Of a DNA stretch of 58,851 nucleotides, positions 17,718 through 27,054 are shown piece by piece; positions within the stretch are counted from its first letter, which is position 1, and the number at the start of each line of letters is the position of its first letter. The DNA is from Deltaproteobacteria bacterium (lineage in GTDB: Bacteria > Desulfobacterota_D > UBA1144 > Nemesobacterales > CSP1-2): NCBI GenBank assembly GCA_016187835.1, contig JACPIY010000073.1:1-58851 (forward strand), written 5' to 3'. A program made the position numbers and the translations under genes. Below the pieces are notes generated by a model that saw only the letters and a list, made by a program, of their open reading frames with translations, made no database searches and had not been told where the DNA came from.

Positions 17718-18116
17718 ATGGCTGAATTACCTGAACTTGCTCTAAAGCTTCTTACCGAAGGGAAGAACTTCGCCACGATTGCAACACTTATGCCTGACGG
17801 ATCGCCTCATGCAACCGTTACCTGGATAGACACAGACGGGAAGCATGTAATCTTCAATACTGCTGAGGGCAGAATTAAAACTAAAAACCTTCGAAGGGAC
17901 CCCAGAGTTGCAATAGCGATTATCAACTCTGAAAACCCGTATCAGCAGGTAATGATCAGAGGGCATGTTGTTGAAATGACGCATGAGGGTGCGGACGAGC
18001 ATATTGACCTGCTGGCTAAGAAGTATTTGGGAGTGGATAAATATCCCTATCGCGGCGCCGGAGAGGAAAGAGTTATAGTCAAGATTGTTCCCGATCGCGT
18101 TGGAATGTTGGGCTAG
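17718..18116 (+). CDS. PPOX-class F420-dependent-type oxidoreductase
   Basis: This 132-residue split-barrel flavin/deazaflavin protein runs from TLMPDGSPHATVTWID, which binds the cofactor phosphate, to RIKTKNLRRDPRVAIAI and MIRGHVVEM. This spacing is typical of the pyridoxamine-5-phosphate-oxidase-like family annotated as PPOX-class F420-dependent. Members reduce diverse substrates with F420H2, while others use FMN or heme. AAGGAGG precedes the ATG at a good distance. A homologue of NADPH:F420 reductase occurs 30 kb away, consistent with but not proof of F420 use. The gene is intact and monocistronic. Confidence 0.8.
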   Translation: MAELPELALKLLTEGKNFATIATLMPDGSPHATVTWIDTDGKHVIFNTAEGRIKTKNLRRDPRVAIAIINSENPYQQVMIRGHVVEMTHEGADEHIDLLAKKYLGVDKYPYRGAGEERVIVKIVPDRVGMLG

Positions 18117-18225
18117 CGTCTATTAAGGTGTCTTATACCAATTCAACAAGCAGACTTTCTCTGATTTGATATAACTCTACTCGTGACTTTGTATAAGTTC
18201 TTCTACTTTGGGGAGGAGTTCCTTC

Positions 18226-19596
18226 TTAACCCAGGACGCACTCTATAGCTAATTTTTCCTTGGATTCGGGTGATTCTTTGCCTTCCAGTATTTCCCTTGT
18301 TATCTTCTTTCCTTCTTCTACTGCCGGTTGGTCAAAGGGATTGATATCGAGCAGATAACCCATAAGTGTTGTAACTACTTCGTAGAGGTAAATAATGCCT
18401 CCAACCGTATCTGGAGATATTCTTGAAAGACGGATTGTAGCATTTGCTCTTCCATTTGTCGTAAGAACCGTTCTTGTTGCGGAAAGCTCTGCACGGATTA
18501 AATCCTCGAGGCGATTTCCGGGAAGGTATGAGAAATCATTGTGCTCAAAGCTCCTTGGGATTTCTATTTCGCTCTCGTAGTCTTCAAGCTCTATAAAAGT
18601 AATACTTTTATCATCTGGACCTTGTAGATAGAGCTGAAGTTGAGAGTGCTGGTCTGTAGCGCCGAGCGCGACAACAGGTGTTGGACCTTCGCTTTCTCGA
18701 GAGTTTTTCCTTTTCCCCAAACTCTCTGCCCAGAGTTGTCTAAACCAAAGCCCAAACCCTAAGAGCCTGTCGCTGTAAGGCATCAGTACCGTTATCTGTT
18801 TTCCTTTTTTATATGTAATGAAGTAAAATGCGCAAAGAGCCGATGCAATATTTTCATCGAGCTTCTCGCCGGAGCATAGAGCGTCCATCCCAACTGCCCC
18901 TTTTAACAGTCTCTTTATATCAATCCCCATCATGGCAGCAGGGAAAAGCCCAACTGAGCTTAATACAGAAAATCTTCCCCCAACGCCCTGCGGAACAGAA
19001 AGTGCGCTTATCTTTTCTTCTCTGGCTATCTTTCTAAGGGGTCCGGAAAGCGAGTCTGTCGTAATAACTATATGTTTTTTCCAATCATTTCCGGCGGCTT
19101 TCTCAAGAAGGTCTTTTACGATTAGGAATTGAGAAATCGTCTCCGCGGTTTTTCCCGATTTGCTAACTACGTTAAAAATGGATTTTTTTATGTCTATTGT
19201 TTCTAAGACAGCGGAGAAAGAGTACGGGTCTATATTTTCGAGTATAAAGACCCTTGGGTAACCGTTTCTCTTTTTGTGAGGGAGCAGATTCCACTCCGGA
19301 TGAATAAGAGCTTCTTTTAGCCCCCTTGTCCCAAGTGAAGAGCCTCCGATTCCAAACACGATAAAATCTTCAAATTCATTTTGAAGCACTTTCTCGGCTG
19401 TGTCCTCTATCTCTTTGGTGCTTGCGCACGGGAGGTCCATAAAAGCGAGTTTTCCTTGGGCTCTTTCTTCTCTAACGCGAATTAGAACGTTTCTTATCTT
19501 CTCTTCAAAATCATTCAGCTCATTTTCTGTAATGCCATTTTCATTTCCAATAGAAGAAGAAAGCGCATTTGATAAATCAAGAGTGATTTTGTTCAT
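18226..19596 (-). CDS. pgi: Glucose-6-phosphate isomerase
   Basis: A 456-residue cytoplasmic enzyme interconverting glucose-6-phosphate and fructose-6-phosphate. Visible features are FGIGGSSLGTRGL, the phosphate-binding VVSKSGKTAETISQFL, and the family signature GVGGRFSVLSSVGL. The C-terminal segment has ATDQHSQLQLYLQGPDDK with a catalytic-type His. The length is near that of the shorter bacterial PGI type. It begins 59 bp from the end of fabH in the same orientation, separated by a palindrome. The frame is intact and the assignment secure. Confidence 0.94.
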   Translation of the reverse strand: MNKITLDLSNALSSSIGNENGITENELNDFEEKIRNVLIRVREERAQGKLAFMDLPCASTKEIEDTAEKVLQNEFEDFIVFGIGGSSLGTRGLKEALIHPEWNLLPHKKRNGYPRVFILENIDPYSFSAVLETIDIKKSIFNVVSKSGKTAETISQFLIVKDLLEKAAGNDWKKHIVITTDSLSGPLRKIAREEKISALSVPQGVGGRFSVLSSVGLFPAAMMGIDIKRLLKGAVGMDALCSGEKLDENIASALCAFYFITYKKGKQITVLMPYSDRLLGFGLWFRQLWAESLGKRKNSRESEGPTPVVALGATDQHSQLQLYLQGPDDKSITFIELEDYESEIEIPRSFEHNDFSYLPGNRLEDLIRAELSATRTVLTTNGRANATIRLSRISPDTVGGIIYLYEVVTTLMGYLLDINPFDQPAVEEGKKITREILEGKESPESKEKLAIECVLG

Positions 19597-19624
19597 TGGA
19601 TGACCATTTTAGAAGAATTAATAA

Positions 19625-19650
19625 TAGAGACACAAGATTTTGTGTCTCTA
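19625..19650. repeat. Palindrome between fabH and pgi
   Basis: TAGAGACACAA and TTGTGTCTCTA are perfect 11-bp arms around GATT. The hairpin sits between the fabH stop and the pgi start and belongs to the same kind of scattered intergenic palindromes. Confidence 0.8.
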
Positions 19651-19654
19651 CGGT

Positions 19655-20632
19655 CTACCATCTTACAACAGCCGCCCCCCATGTAAAACCTGCCCCAAAG
19701 GCTGAAAATAGGATTATATCTCCTCTCCTAATTTTGCCGCTTCTCACGGCTTCCTCGAGTGCGATTGGTACTGAGGCTGATGAGGTATTTCCGTATCTAT
19801 CTACATTCATAAAAACCTTCTCAGAAGGGATATCAAGACGCCTCCTCACGGCCTCCATGATTCTGTAATTTGCCTGATGAGAAATAAATAGATCAATTTC
19901 ATCGGGGGTTATATCCGCTTTTCTAATAGCCTCGATCGAAGCCGACTCCATTGCCTTTACTGCTTCTTTAAAGACGTTGCTTCCTTGCATTTTTAGGTAG
20001 TGATGCCTCTCCCTTACGCTTTCTTCAGTAGCCGGAATACGAGAACCGCCTCCAGGCATGTAAAGAAGTTGCCAGCCATCGCCGTCTGCACCAAGAGATA
20101 CAGACAAAATTCCAGGTATTTCAGATTTAGCCAATACTACTGCTCCCGCTCCATCCCCGAAAAGAATGCAAGTAGTCCTATCTTCATAATCAGTGACTCT
20201 CGACATCGTTTCAGCACCTACTAGAAGAAGGATCTCGGCATTTCCAGCATCTATAATTGCCTTTCCTACTTTGAGTGCGTACACAAATCCGGTGCATCCG
20301 GCTGATATATCAAAGGCAAAGGCTCTTTTCGCCCCAAGGCGGCTTTGAATAAGACATGCCGTGGAAGGAAACAGGTAATCGGGTGTAGCGGTAGCGACTA
20401 TTATTGCGTCAATATCTTCTGAGACAATTCCTGCGTCATGCATAGCTCGAACGGACGCTTCATAACCCATATCGGATGTGGCAACATCCGGAGCGGCGAT
20501 TCTTCTTTCAGCTATTCCCGTTCTTGTGCGTATCCATTCATCCGAGGTGTCTACGACTTTTTCAAGATCGGCGTTTGAAAGTATCTTTTGGGGAATTGAT
20601 ATACCAGTACCAACTATTCTTACATCACTCAA
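19655..20632 (-). CDS. fabH: 3-oxoacyl-ACP synthase III
   Basis: A 325-residue condensing enzyme that starts fatty-acid elongation by joining acetyl-CoA to malonyl-ACP. The catalytic triad is visible: Cys113 in ISAGCTGFVYAL, the His in FISHQANYRIM near residue 246, and the Asn in RYGNTSSASVPIAL near residue 276. The N-terminus (MSDVRIVGTGISIPQKILSN) and the RTGIAERRIAAP motif are classic FabH. No other fab genes adjoin it. It is transcribed with pgi downstream. Assignment is secure; primer specificity is unknown. Confidence 0.95.
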   Translation of the reverse strand: MSDVRIVGTGISIPQKILSNADLEKVVDTSDEWIRTRTGIAERRIAAPDVATSDMGYEASVRAMHDAGIVSEDIDAIIVATATPDYLFPSTACLIQSRLGAKRAFAFDISAGCTGFVYALKVGKAIIDAGNAEILLLVGAETMSRVTDYEDRTTCILFGDGAGAVVLAKSEIPGILSVSLGADGDGWQLLYMPGGGSRIPATEESVRERHHYLKMQGSNVFKEAVKAMESASIEAIRKADITPDEIDLFISHQANYRIMEAVRRRLDIPSEKVFMNVDRYGNTSSASVPIALEEAVRSGKIRRGDIILFSAFGAGFTWGAAVVRW

Positions 20633-20697
20633 AAGTATGAATACTCCCTAGAGGCTTTTGAAGGGATATTATTAGGGAAATCAGAAATTTTGTCAAC

Positions 20698-21306
20698 CTA
20701 ACTCCTTGCTTCGACAAGCACGGTTTTGATTTTGTCTTTGTCGTTTTTAGTGATTTCAACTCTCTTTGAATATTCTATTTTAGAGTCGAAAAAAATTATA
20801 TCGAAGTAGTCCTGGTCTTCTAATCTTTCGAGAAGCTCCATTTCTTCATCAGATTCAACATTGAAGAAATAATCAAAACGATAGGTTTTATTGGATCTAT
20901 CTTTTAGCTTCAAACTCATTTTCACGGATGGGAATTCCGGTCTTTTTATGCACTCAAACTCAAAAATTACCTGATCGGTTTCCTTGAATGAGTCAATTTC
21001 ATCTTGAGAACCCTTGAATATAAAAACCGTTTTGCCATCAGATGAAGTGGGCAAAAACCCAGATTCAATAAATGACAGAGTCATATTGAGTTCGGAAGAA
21101 AACTCGATCTCGGTAGTTTCGTCTTTAATGATTTTCTGAAGTGATTTTAAGATCCGGTAAAACAAATGGTTCTCCTGGAATATTGGAATTATTGTTTTCA
21201 ATACTATCATATTTTTAGTGATAAGTTTGGTAATCATCTGGTCAGTAAAATTAAAGACCCAGCTAAAACCGGTCACATATAAATTATCATCAATGTCAAA
21301 TTCCAT
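20698..21306 (-). CDS. Hypothetical protein (202 aa)
   Basis: I do not recognise this protein. It is highly charged, with no signal peptide or membrane helix. It alternates acidic and hydrophobic stretches (DQVIFEFECIKRPEFPSVKMSLKL is an example of strand-like pattern) and ends with a basic segment. It is divergent from the equally unassigned gene at 21419 and follows fabH's promoter side by 66 bp. The frame is clean over 600 bp with ordinary codon use for this window, which supports it being a real gene. Confidence 0.6.
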   Translation of the reverse strand: MEFDIDDNLYVTGFSWVFNFTDQMITKLITKNMIVLKTIIPIFQENHLFYRILKSLQKIIKDETTEIEFSSELNMTLSFIESGFLPTSSDGKTVFIFKGSQDEIDSFKETDQVIFEFECIKRPEFPSVKMSLKLKDRSNKTYRFDYFFNVESDEEMELLERLEDQDYFDIIFFDSKIEYSKRVEITKNDKDKIKTVLVEARS

Positions 21307-21418
21307 ATGTCGAGGTGAAAATAAGCAATTTTGAAATCAATAGTTATTAAAACTTTGAAAACTACTATTTAGCTATGTATATTAAACCACATAAAATTCA
21401 GTCTGAGGACGGCATGCT

Positions 21419-22054
21419 ATGGACTTAGAGGCTCTGTTAGATGAGGAATACGAGAACAGAAAAAAGGCTCTGGAAAAGGCAGTTCAAATTGCAAAAAGAG
21501 AGTGGGAAAATGTAAGAGTGTCGCTTGCGCTCTGCGGCGATATAGGGGAATTCTCAGAGAAAGATTTTATGATAGGCACTATAGAAGAGGATGTCATAAT
21601 CAGAGAGCCGCTTATAAGTCCTACAAAGTCCATCTCCGGTTATGCTCCTACGTTCTATCCGATGTACTTTGTAAGAAATCTACTTACGATGGATGAGAAA
21701 TTTGCTGAGCACGGCTACAAGACCACCGAGGCTCTTTATGTTTTTATCGAGCTTGCTGCAAAAGCTGTGGAGAGACTCGGTCTTGTGGGGACTTTCTGTA
21801 TGGGTTTTGGGGCGGGGTATGGAAACGTGCGGACGGGCTGGATCGCTGAAAAGGGACAGCCTTTAGAGAGGGAAATTTTCTTCCAGATGTTTTTTAGGGA
21901 AAGAAAGAGAGATTACGACTGGGACTTTCACTGGACATCGGTAAGAGAAAGGCTAAAACAGATATTTGATAAATTCAGGTCATGGCAAAACGATTCAAAG
22001 CTCTATCATAAAGAAGTAAAGCCGAAAGCTATAGTAAAGCCCATGATGGTTTGA
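21419..22054 (+). CDS. Hypothetical protein (211 aa)
   Basis: An unrecognised soluble protein. The N-terminus is a charged helix, and a middle region reads YAPTFYPMYFVRNLLTMDEKF. A Gly-rich stretch LGLVGTFCMGFGAGYGNVRTG follows at about residue 125-145. The C-terminus is aromatic and basic (RDYDWDFHWTSVRERLKQIF). There are no obvious catalytic signatures. The ATG has GAGGACGG just upstream. It is divergent from the gene at 20698. The good start and intact length argue for a real gene; function cannot be stated. Confidence 0.6.
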   Translation: MDLEALLDEEYENRKKALEKAVQIAKREWENVRVSLALCGDIGEFSEKDFMIGTIEEDVIIREPLISPTKSISGYAPTFYPMYFVRNLLTMDEKFAEHGYKTTEALYVFIELAAKAVERLGLVGTFCMGFGAGYGNVRTGWIAEKGQPLEREIFFQMFFRERKRDYDWDFHWTSVRERLKQIFDKFRSWQNDSKLYHKEVKPKAIVKPMMV

Positions 22055-22068
22055 GCAGGTTAAGATAG

Positions 22069-22120
22069 GTGGGACTTTCTAGTCCCACATTCTACAGTGC
22101 GGGGTTGGAAAACCCGCCTA
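22069..22120. repeat. Two small palindromes after the hypothetical gene
   Basis: GTGGGACT / AGTCCCAC with a TTCT loop (22069-22088) is followed by GCGGGGTTGG ... AACCCGCC, an imperfect second stem. They are probably extragenic palindromic elements and could also act as transcript ends. Confidence 0.6.
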
Positions 22121-22250
22121 TTCGACTTTCCTACCTAAGCACAAGATAATCAAACAAAATTTTTGTATAAGGGTGATTTTGATACGGATGAAGAATTTTC
22201 ATAGATAGAGTTGATTTTAGAGGAGATGTGTACAAATAAGAATTCGTTCT

Positions 22251-23609
22251 TTAAATCATACCAAAGTCTTCCTCGTACTCCTCAGCAAGGTTTTCGAAAC
22301 TTGGAACCCCAAGCCTGTCCAGGAATGCAAGCTTTATCGTCCCTGTAGGTCCGTTTCTCTGTTTTCCTATAATGATCTGTGCAATCCCGTCTCTCTCTTC
22401 AGGTTTTCTGTAAGCATCGTCTCTGTGTATAAAGATAACCAAATCAGCGTCCTGCTCTAGCGCGCCGCTTTCACGAAGATCGGCAAGCTGAGGAAGCCTG
22501 TTGGCGCGGGCTTCAGTTTGACGGCTAAGTTGTGAGACTGCTATCACAGGAATGCTTAGTTCTTTTGCAAGGGCTTTAAGCGAGCCGGAGATCTCTGCAA
22601 TTTCGCGTTCTCTCGTTTCTGTTCTTCCATGTCCTCTCATGAGCTGGAGATAGTCAACGATAATAAGCTCAAGTCCCTTCTCTCTTTTCTGTCTTCTTGC
22701 TTTTGCTCTTAGTTCTAGAACGTTAATTGCCGGAGTATCGTCAATGTAGATCTTGGCTTTGCTGAATAAATCTGCAGCCTTTACTAGCTTCTCTAGATCC
22801 TCATCTTTAATGTAGCCGCTTCTTATGTTTGAGTAGCTCACTTTTGCACTACCGGAAAGCATTCTGAGCATAAGCTGTTCTTTTGTCATCTCAAGAGAAA
22901 ACATCCCTACAGGTGCTCCGTGCTCAATTGCCGCATGTGTTGCAATGTTAAGACAGAAAGAGGTTTTTCCCAGTCCTGGTCTTGCTGCAATGAGTATTAG
23001 GTCCGAAGGCTGAAGACCGGATGTCTTATAGTCCAGTTTTTCAAATCCGGTGGGGATTCCAGTAATAAGCTCTTTTCTTGCATGAAGGGTTTCTATAATC
23101 TCAAGAGCCTTTGCCGCAAGCTCTCTCGATTCGTAAAAACTCGGTTTTACTTTGTTCTGTGCCACTTCAAGTATCGCTTGTTCTGCCCGGTCAATAAACT
23201 CATCAACATTAATAACTTCTTCATGGCCGCGATTTGCGATGTCGGTTGCAGCCATAACAAGCCTTCTTAAGATGGATTTTTCTTTTACCATCTTCGCATA
23301 GTATTCGACATTTGCGGTAGAAGGGACTATCTCTCTAAGATAGGTCAGATAACTACTTCCTCCAACCTCCTCTAGGAGATGTCCCGTGGATTTCATGTAT
23401 TCAAAAAGAGTAAAGTAATCTATAGGCTTGCTTTCTCTGTCAAGCTCAATCATCGAATCAAATATCTTCTTGTGAGCCTCTTTGTAGAAATCCGAAGGCG
23501 TTAGAATCTCAAGGACTTGGCTTATTACGTTACCTTCGATGAGGATAGCGCCAAGGACTGCCTGCTCGGCTTCTTCATTTTGTGGAAGTGGTCTCAGGAA
23601 AGTTGACAT
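22251..23609 (-). CDS. dnaB: Replicative DNA helicase
   Basis: A 452-residue hexameric helicase that unwinds DNA ahead of the replisome. The N-terminal domain (LPQNEEAEQAVLGAILIEGNVI) is typical. The RecA-like motor has Walker A ARPGLGKTSFCLNIA, slightly different from the usual GRPGMGKT, then the motifs GMFSLEM and LIIVDYLQLMRG (Walker B). VSQLSRQTEARANRLPQLADLRESGALEQDAD and the C-terminal GKQRNGPTGTIKLAF (broken here into its recognisable parts) are also DnaB-like. No rplI or ssb is adjacent. Length and motifs are complete. Confidence 0.95.
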   Translation of the reverse strand: MSTFLRPLPQNEEAEQAVLGAILIEGNVISQVLEILTPSDFYKEAHKKIFDSMIELDRESKPIDYFTLFEYMKSTGHLLEEVGGSSYLTYLREIVPSTANVEYYAKMVKEKSILRRLVMAATDIANRGHEEVINVDEFIDRAEQAILEVAQNKVKPSFYESRELAAKALEIIETLHARKELITGIPTGFEKLDYKTSGLQPSDLILIAARPGLGKTSFCLNIATHAAIEHGAPVGMFSLEMTKEQLMLRMLSGSAKVSYSNIRSGYIKDEDLEKLVKAADLFSKAKIYIDDTPAINVLELRAKARRQKREKGLELIIVDYLQLMRGHGRTETREREIAEISGSLKALAKELSIPVIAVSQLSRQTEARANRLPQLADLRESGALEQDADLVIFIHRDDAYRKPEERDGIAQIIIGKQRNGPTGTIKLAFLDRLGVPSFENLAEEYEEDFGMI

Positions 23610-23751
23610 TGCTCTTATTCTTTAATTTTAGAGTTTATACCACCGCAAAAGGCCTTACAAGACACTCATCAATTTAGATTGCAGATTGCGGATTTAAATG
23701 AAGAATCCTTTTATTCCGAAGTCCGCAATGAACAATCCGGAATTTAAATAG

Positions 23752-24474
23752 TTATTTTCCCATTGACAATCTATCGGCAAGTCTTCTGTCGAGACCGGCC
23801 TCGATTATCTTTTTTTGAGCCAAGCTTAAATCGTATTCAAGCCTTGTAAACTTTACGATTCCTTTTTCGGTGTCATAGATTAGGAAAGAAGCCCTTGGGT
23901 CTCTGTCACGTGGTTGTCCGACGCTTCCCGGGTTAATAAGGTACTTTGCCTTTGGCTCTATCTTAATTTCGTAATCAAAAAGACATGTTATAGCGTCATC
24001 TTGAAAGACGTAATAGGTTCTTACATGCGTATGACCGAAGAAACAGACACTCTGCTTCTTCATAAGATTAAATTCGGGGATGGTATCATAGGTTGAAAAT
24101 ATGTAGAGGTCCGGGTCTGATATTCCACCGTGAACTATAAGAAAATCCTCAAACTCTCTTCTTTCAGGAAGGTTGTAAAGGAATTCTCTATTCTCTTGAG
24201 TAAGCACATGTCTTGTCCAAAGCGCTGCATCCCTTGCTACGGGGTTGAAGTTGTCTGGTTCTTTTTTCCCGCATGCGACAACATCATGGTTGCCCATTAT
24301 CGAGTCAATTTTCCTTTCCTTGATCCTTTCTAAACATTCATTTGGATTTGCCCCGTAGCCAACTATGTCACCGAGGCAAATTATTTTATTTGCGTCGAGC
24401 TTATCAATTTCTTGGAGGGTTGTATTGAGAGCTTCAAGGTTTGCGTGTATATCTGATATAATCCCATACTTCAT
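23752..24474 (-). CDS. Metallophosphoesterase
   Basis: This 240-residue calcineurin-like phosphoesterase has all five metal motifs: SDIHANLEAL, GDIVGYGANPNECL, GNHD, IVHGGISDPD and FGHTHV. The family (COG0639-like, with Ap4A hydrolases and small phosphodiesterases) uses a two-metal site to cut phosphomono- or diesters. The GYGANPNE segment marks the common bacterial subfamily often annotated as a metallophosphatase of unknown substrate. Its start lies 31 bp from the end of the glycerate kinase gene in the same orientation, so the two probably share a transcript. Confidence 0.88.
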   Translation of the reverse strand: MKYGIISDIHANLEALNTTLQEIDKLDANKIICLGDIVGYGANPNECLERIKERKIDSIMGNHDVVACGKKEPDNFNPVARDAALWTRHVLTQENREFLYNLPERREFEDFLIVHGGISDPDLYIFSTYDTIPEFNLMKKQSVCFFGHTHVRTYYVFQDDAITCLFDYEIKIEPKAKYLINPGSVGQPRDRDPRASFLIYDTEKGIVKFTRLEYDLSLAQKKIIEAGLDRRLADRLSMGK

Positions 24475-24505
24475 ACCACTTTCCCCTATCCAGCAGCGGA
24501 AATTG

Positions 24506-25831
24506 CTATTCCAGAATCACTAGACCAATGTCCATAACGTTTGTACCTGTAGCACCAGTCTTTATCAGATCTCCAAGCTTTTCAAAAAAGGTATACGAAT
24601 CATTTTGTGCAAGTCGTTCTCTAGCGCTTAGGTTTATTTCCCTTGCCCGTTCTCTTGTTTTTCCATTGCATATCGCCCCTGCCGCATCTGTCGGGCCGTC
24701 AATACCGTCCGTGCCGCAGAAAAGCCCGACGATATCGTGTCCCATTATTTCCATTGAAAAAGCAAGTGCAGTTTCCGAGTTTCTTCCGCCTTTGCCGTTG
24801 CCTGTCACAGTTACGGTTGTTTCACCCCCGAATATCAGGCAGGCAGGCTTTTTTACGGGAATGTTAAATCTTTCTATGTCGAATGCTATCGAAGCCATTA
24901 ACTTTGCCACCTCTCTTGCTTCGCCTTTCATCTGAGATGAAAGAAGAAGCGTGTTGTATCCAAGGTGATTTGCCTTTTTCTCAGCCGCAACAAGTGACTT
25001 AAAATTACTTCCTATAATGACAGTCTGAACCTTGTTGGAATCGAACTCTTCTTCCTTCAGAGTTTCTGGAATTTTCCCTCTTCTGCCTTCCTCTAGATGG
25101 ACAACTACTTGAGGAGGTATTCTGTGCTCAAGCCTCAGAGCTTCTATTACACGCCAAGCATCCTCAAACGTAGTAGCGTCGGGAACTGTTGGGCCTGAGG
25201 CTATTACGTCGAGTCTATCGCCTATAACATCTGAAAGTATGAGCGTTATAACCTGGGAGGGAAGGGCTTTTTTAAGGAGTCCTCCTCCTTTAATTTGAGA
25301 TATATGTTTTCTTACGGAGTTGAGCCCGTGTGTATCCACACCTGATATGAGAAGCATTTCGGTAGCTTTTCTTTTATCTTCAAGTGAAAGCCCGGGTGCT
25401 GGCATCGCAAGAAGGGCGCTTCCTCCGCCGGATATTAGAAAAATCACAAGGTCCATTTCTCCGGTTTTTTCGAGTAGCTTTAACACTTCGGTTGCCGCGG
25501 CAAGGCTTCTTTCGTCAGGTATAGGATGGCTTGAGAGGCGAAACTTCAACTTTGAGAATGTGAAATTGGGGGAGGAATTTGATATTATGATCCCATCCGT
25601 TATTTGATCCCCTAACAACTCTTCAATTGCTTCCCCCATTGCGGAGGCGGCTTTTCCAAAAGCGATGACAAAGATTGATCGGTATTTTTTTAAATCGTAC
25701 TCCCTGCTGTCAACACCGAGTATATTTCCATTTAGTGTTATGTGCTCAAACAAACACCTTTTTGGGTTTACTGTCTCTAGCGCTTCCTTAAAGATCTCCA
25801 GGGCGTGTTCTCTAGTTCGATTAAAATTCAT
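24506..25831 (-). CDS. Glycerate 2-kinase (MOFRL family)
   Basis: A 441-residue kinase that phosphorylates D-glycerate at O2 with ATP. The N-terminal DUF4147 domain shows FGKAASAMGEAIE, followed by SSHPIPDERSL and LISGGGSALLAMPAPGLSLED. The C-terminal MOFRL domain shows FGGETTVTVTGNGKGGRNSE and GTDGIDGPTDAAGA. These are the standard signatures of class-II glycerate kinases (GckA/TtuD-like). The product, 2-phosphoglycerate, enters glycolysis. It is followed by the phosphoesterase gene in a likely two-gene unit, and a perfect palindrome lies 23 bp upstream of its start. Confidence 0.92.
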   Translation of the reverse strand: MNFNRTREHALEIFKEALETVNPKRCLFEHITLNGNILGVDSREYDLKKYRSIFVIAFGKAASAMGEAIEELLGDQITDGIIISNSSPNFTFSKLKFRLSSHPIPDERSLAAATEVLKLLEKTGEMDLVIFLISGGGSALLAMPAPGLSLEDKRKATEMLLISGVDTHGLNSVRKHISQIKGGGLLKKALPSQVITLILSDVIGDRLDVIASGPTVPDATTFEDAWRVIEALRLEHRIPPQVVVHLEEGRRGKIPETLKEEEFDSNKVQTVIIGSNFKSLVAAEKKANHLGYNTLLLSSQMKGEAREVAKLMASIAFDIERFNIPVKKPACLIFGGETTVTVTGNGKGGRNSETALAFSMEIMGHDIVGLFCGTDGIDGPTDAAGAICNGKTRERAREINLSARERLAQNDSYTFFEKLGDLIKTGATGTNVMDIGLVILE

Positions 25832-25854
25832 TTTCTAAAAGTTAAGTTAAGATT

Positions 25855-25882
25855 GTAAGGAATGCATATATGCATTCCTTAC
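25855..25882. repeat. Perfect 28-bp palindrome
   Basis: The half-site GTAAGGAATGCATA is followed immediately by its exact reverse complement. It is the same length and design as the element inside leuS and lies between nuoE and the glycerate kinase gene. Confidence 0.95.
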
Positions 25883-25911
25883 TTTAATTGAAATTATCAA
25901 TCAGAATTCGT

Positions 25912-26385
25912 TTATTCCCTCCGTAGTTTCTCGATTAGTTCGTCTATCCTCTTTTTCGTAAGATTTTCATGAAGTTCGTCGTCAATCAGCATAACCGGAG
26001 CGGTACCGCATGATGCCAGGCATTCGGCTTCGAGAAGCGTGATTTTTCCATCGGGCGTTGTTTCTCCAGTGTGAATTTGAAGCTTTTCCGAAAGATAGTG
26101 TTCCACCTGTTCAGCTCCTCTTAGAGCACAAGAGAGCGTTCTGCAAAGCCACAACACGTGTTTTCCAACCGGTTTTGTAAAAAACATCGTGTAAAAAGTC
26201 GCTACGTTTTGAACGCTTGCCGGAGGAATACCGAGAAGCTCGGCAACCTCTTCCATAGATTCCTGAGATAACCATCCGTGTTCAGACTGAACCTCATGAA
26301 AAACGGGGATAAGCGCGGATTGCTTTGTTTCGGATTTAGAAACGGTCTTATTGATTTTTTCTTTAAGTTTGTCAGAAAGGGGCAT
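25912..26385 (-). CDS. nuoE: NADH dehydrogenase 24-kDa-type subunit (NuoE), orphan
   Basis: A 157-residue thioredoxin-fold 2Fe-2S protein. The four cluster cysteines are visible as C81-x4-C86 and C122-x3-C126. The region before them (GIPPASVQNVATFYTMF) is a NuoE hallmark. NuoE passes electrons in complex I, and homologues serve as small subunits of NAD-reducing hydrogenases and formate dehydrogenases. No nuoF or other partner gene is next to it in this window. Its partner complex therefore cannot be named; the two nearest genes are unrelated. Confidence 0.9.
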   Translation of the reverse strand: MPLSDKLKEKINKTVSKSETKQSALIPVFHEVQSEHGWLSQESMEEVAELLGIPPASVQNVATFYTMFFTKPVGKHVLWLCRTLSCALRGAEQVEHYLSEKLQIHTGETTPDGKITLLEAECLASCGTAPVMLIDDELHENLTKKRIDELIEKLRRE

Positions 26386-27054
26386 TCGTGCTTATTCTCC
26401 TGGACATCGAATGATAAAAGTCAATTAAAATTAACATGGTTTAAAAGTGTGTGCAAGCAAGGTTTTTTTCTTCCTAGTTATTCTCAATATAAGGGGAAAA
26501 AGAGAGAAGGTTATTTATTGTGTAATAGACCTTTGTAGGGAAAACATATCCTTCGACTGGGCTGGACAGGTGTGCGTTCCCTACAGATAGCACTGATTGT
26601 AAAATAAGCAATAAGTTAGAGGTTTGATTAATCAAACCCTATTCAAGTCGGATTTTCTCTTACCCGTTTAACAAATCAAAAATCATAAACCTCTAAAATC
26701 TCGCTTTTTTCGTCAAAGAAATAACGTTTTTTGTCATTGCCTTAAATATTTTCATGATTAAGGGGAGCAATTAACCATAAGAAAACTTTGATTTAAACTG
26801 ACTCACATAAAATTTTAGTTGAAAATATAGAAAGATTTATAACAAAAAGTCAATGTTTATTGGCAGTTCTGAAAATTTACGTCTAATAACGCAATTTCAT
26901 TTTAGGAAATGAGTTACATCTTAAAGAGTAGGGGCGGCTCGACGAATCACCCAATTTTTAATTAACCAAGCGCGCAAATTCATCTATGGATGGCACAGAT
27001 ATTGCATTAACAGAAAGATAGCATTTAAAGAAACCACAACCAGGAGGATAAGAT
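26386..27054. other. Gene-free stretch with palindromes ahead of the FHA operon
   Basis: No convincing reading frame. It contains a composite palindrome at 26535-26584, the palindrome GGTTTGATTAATCAAACC at 26621-26638, and a degenerate GTAGGGGCG... element at about 26929-26952. The AT-rich part from 26740 to 26900 probably holds the promoter of the FHA operon, but I could not fix the boxes. Confidence 0.6.
26535..26584. repeat. Composite palindrome sharing its centre with 13161-13206
   Basis: GTAGGGAA and TTCCCTAC form the ends. Between them lies TTCGACTGGGCTGGACAGGT, nearly identical to the centre of the element at 13161-13206. It looks like a GTAGGG palindrome interrupted by a shared short insert. 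Confidence 0.75.
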
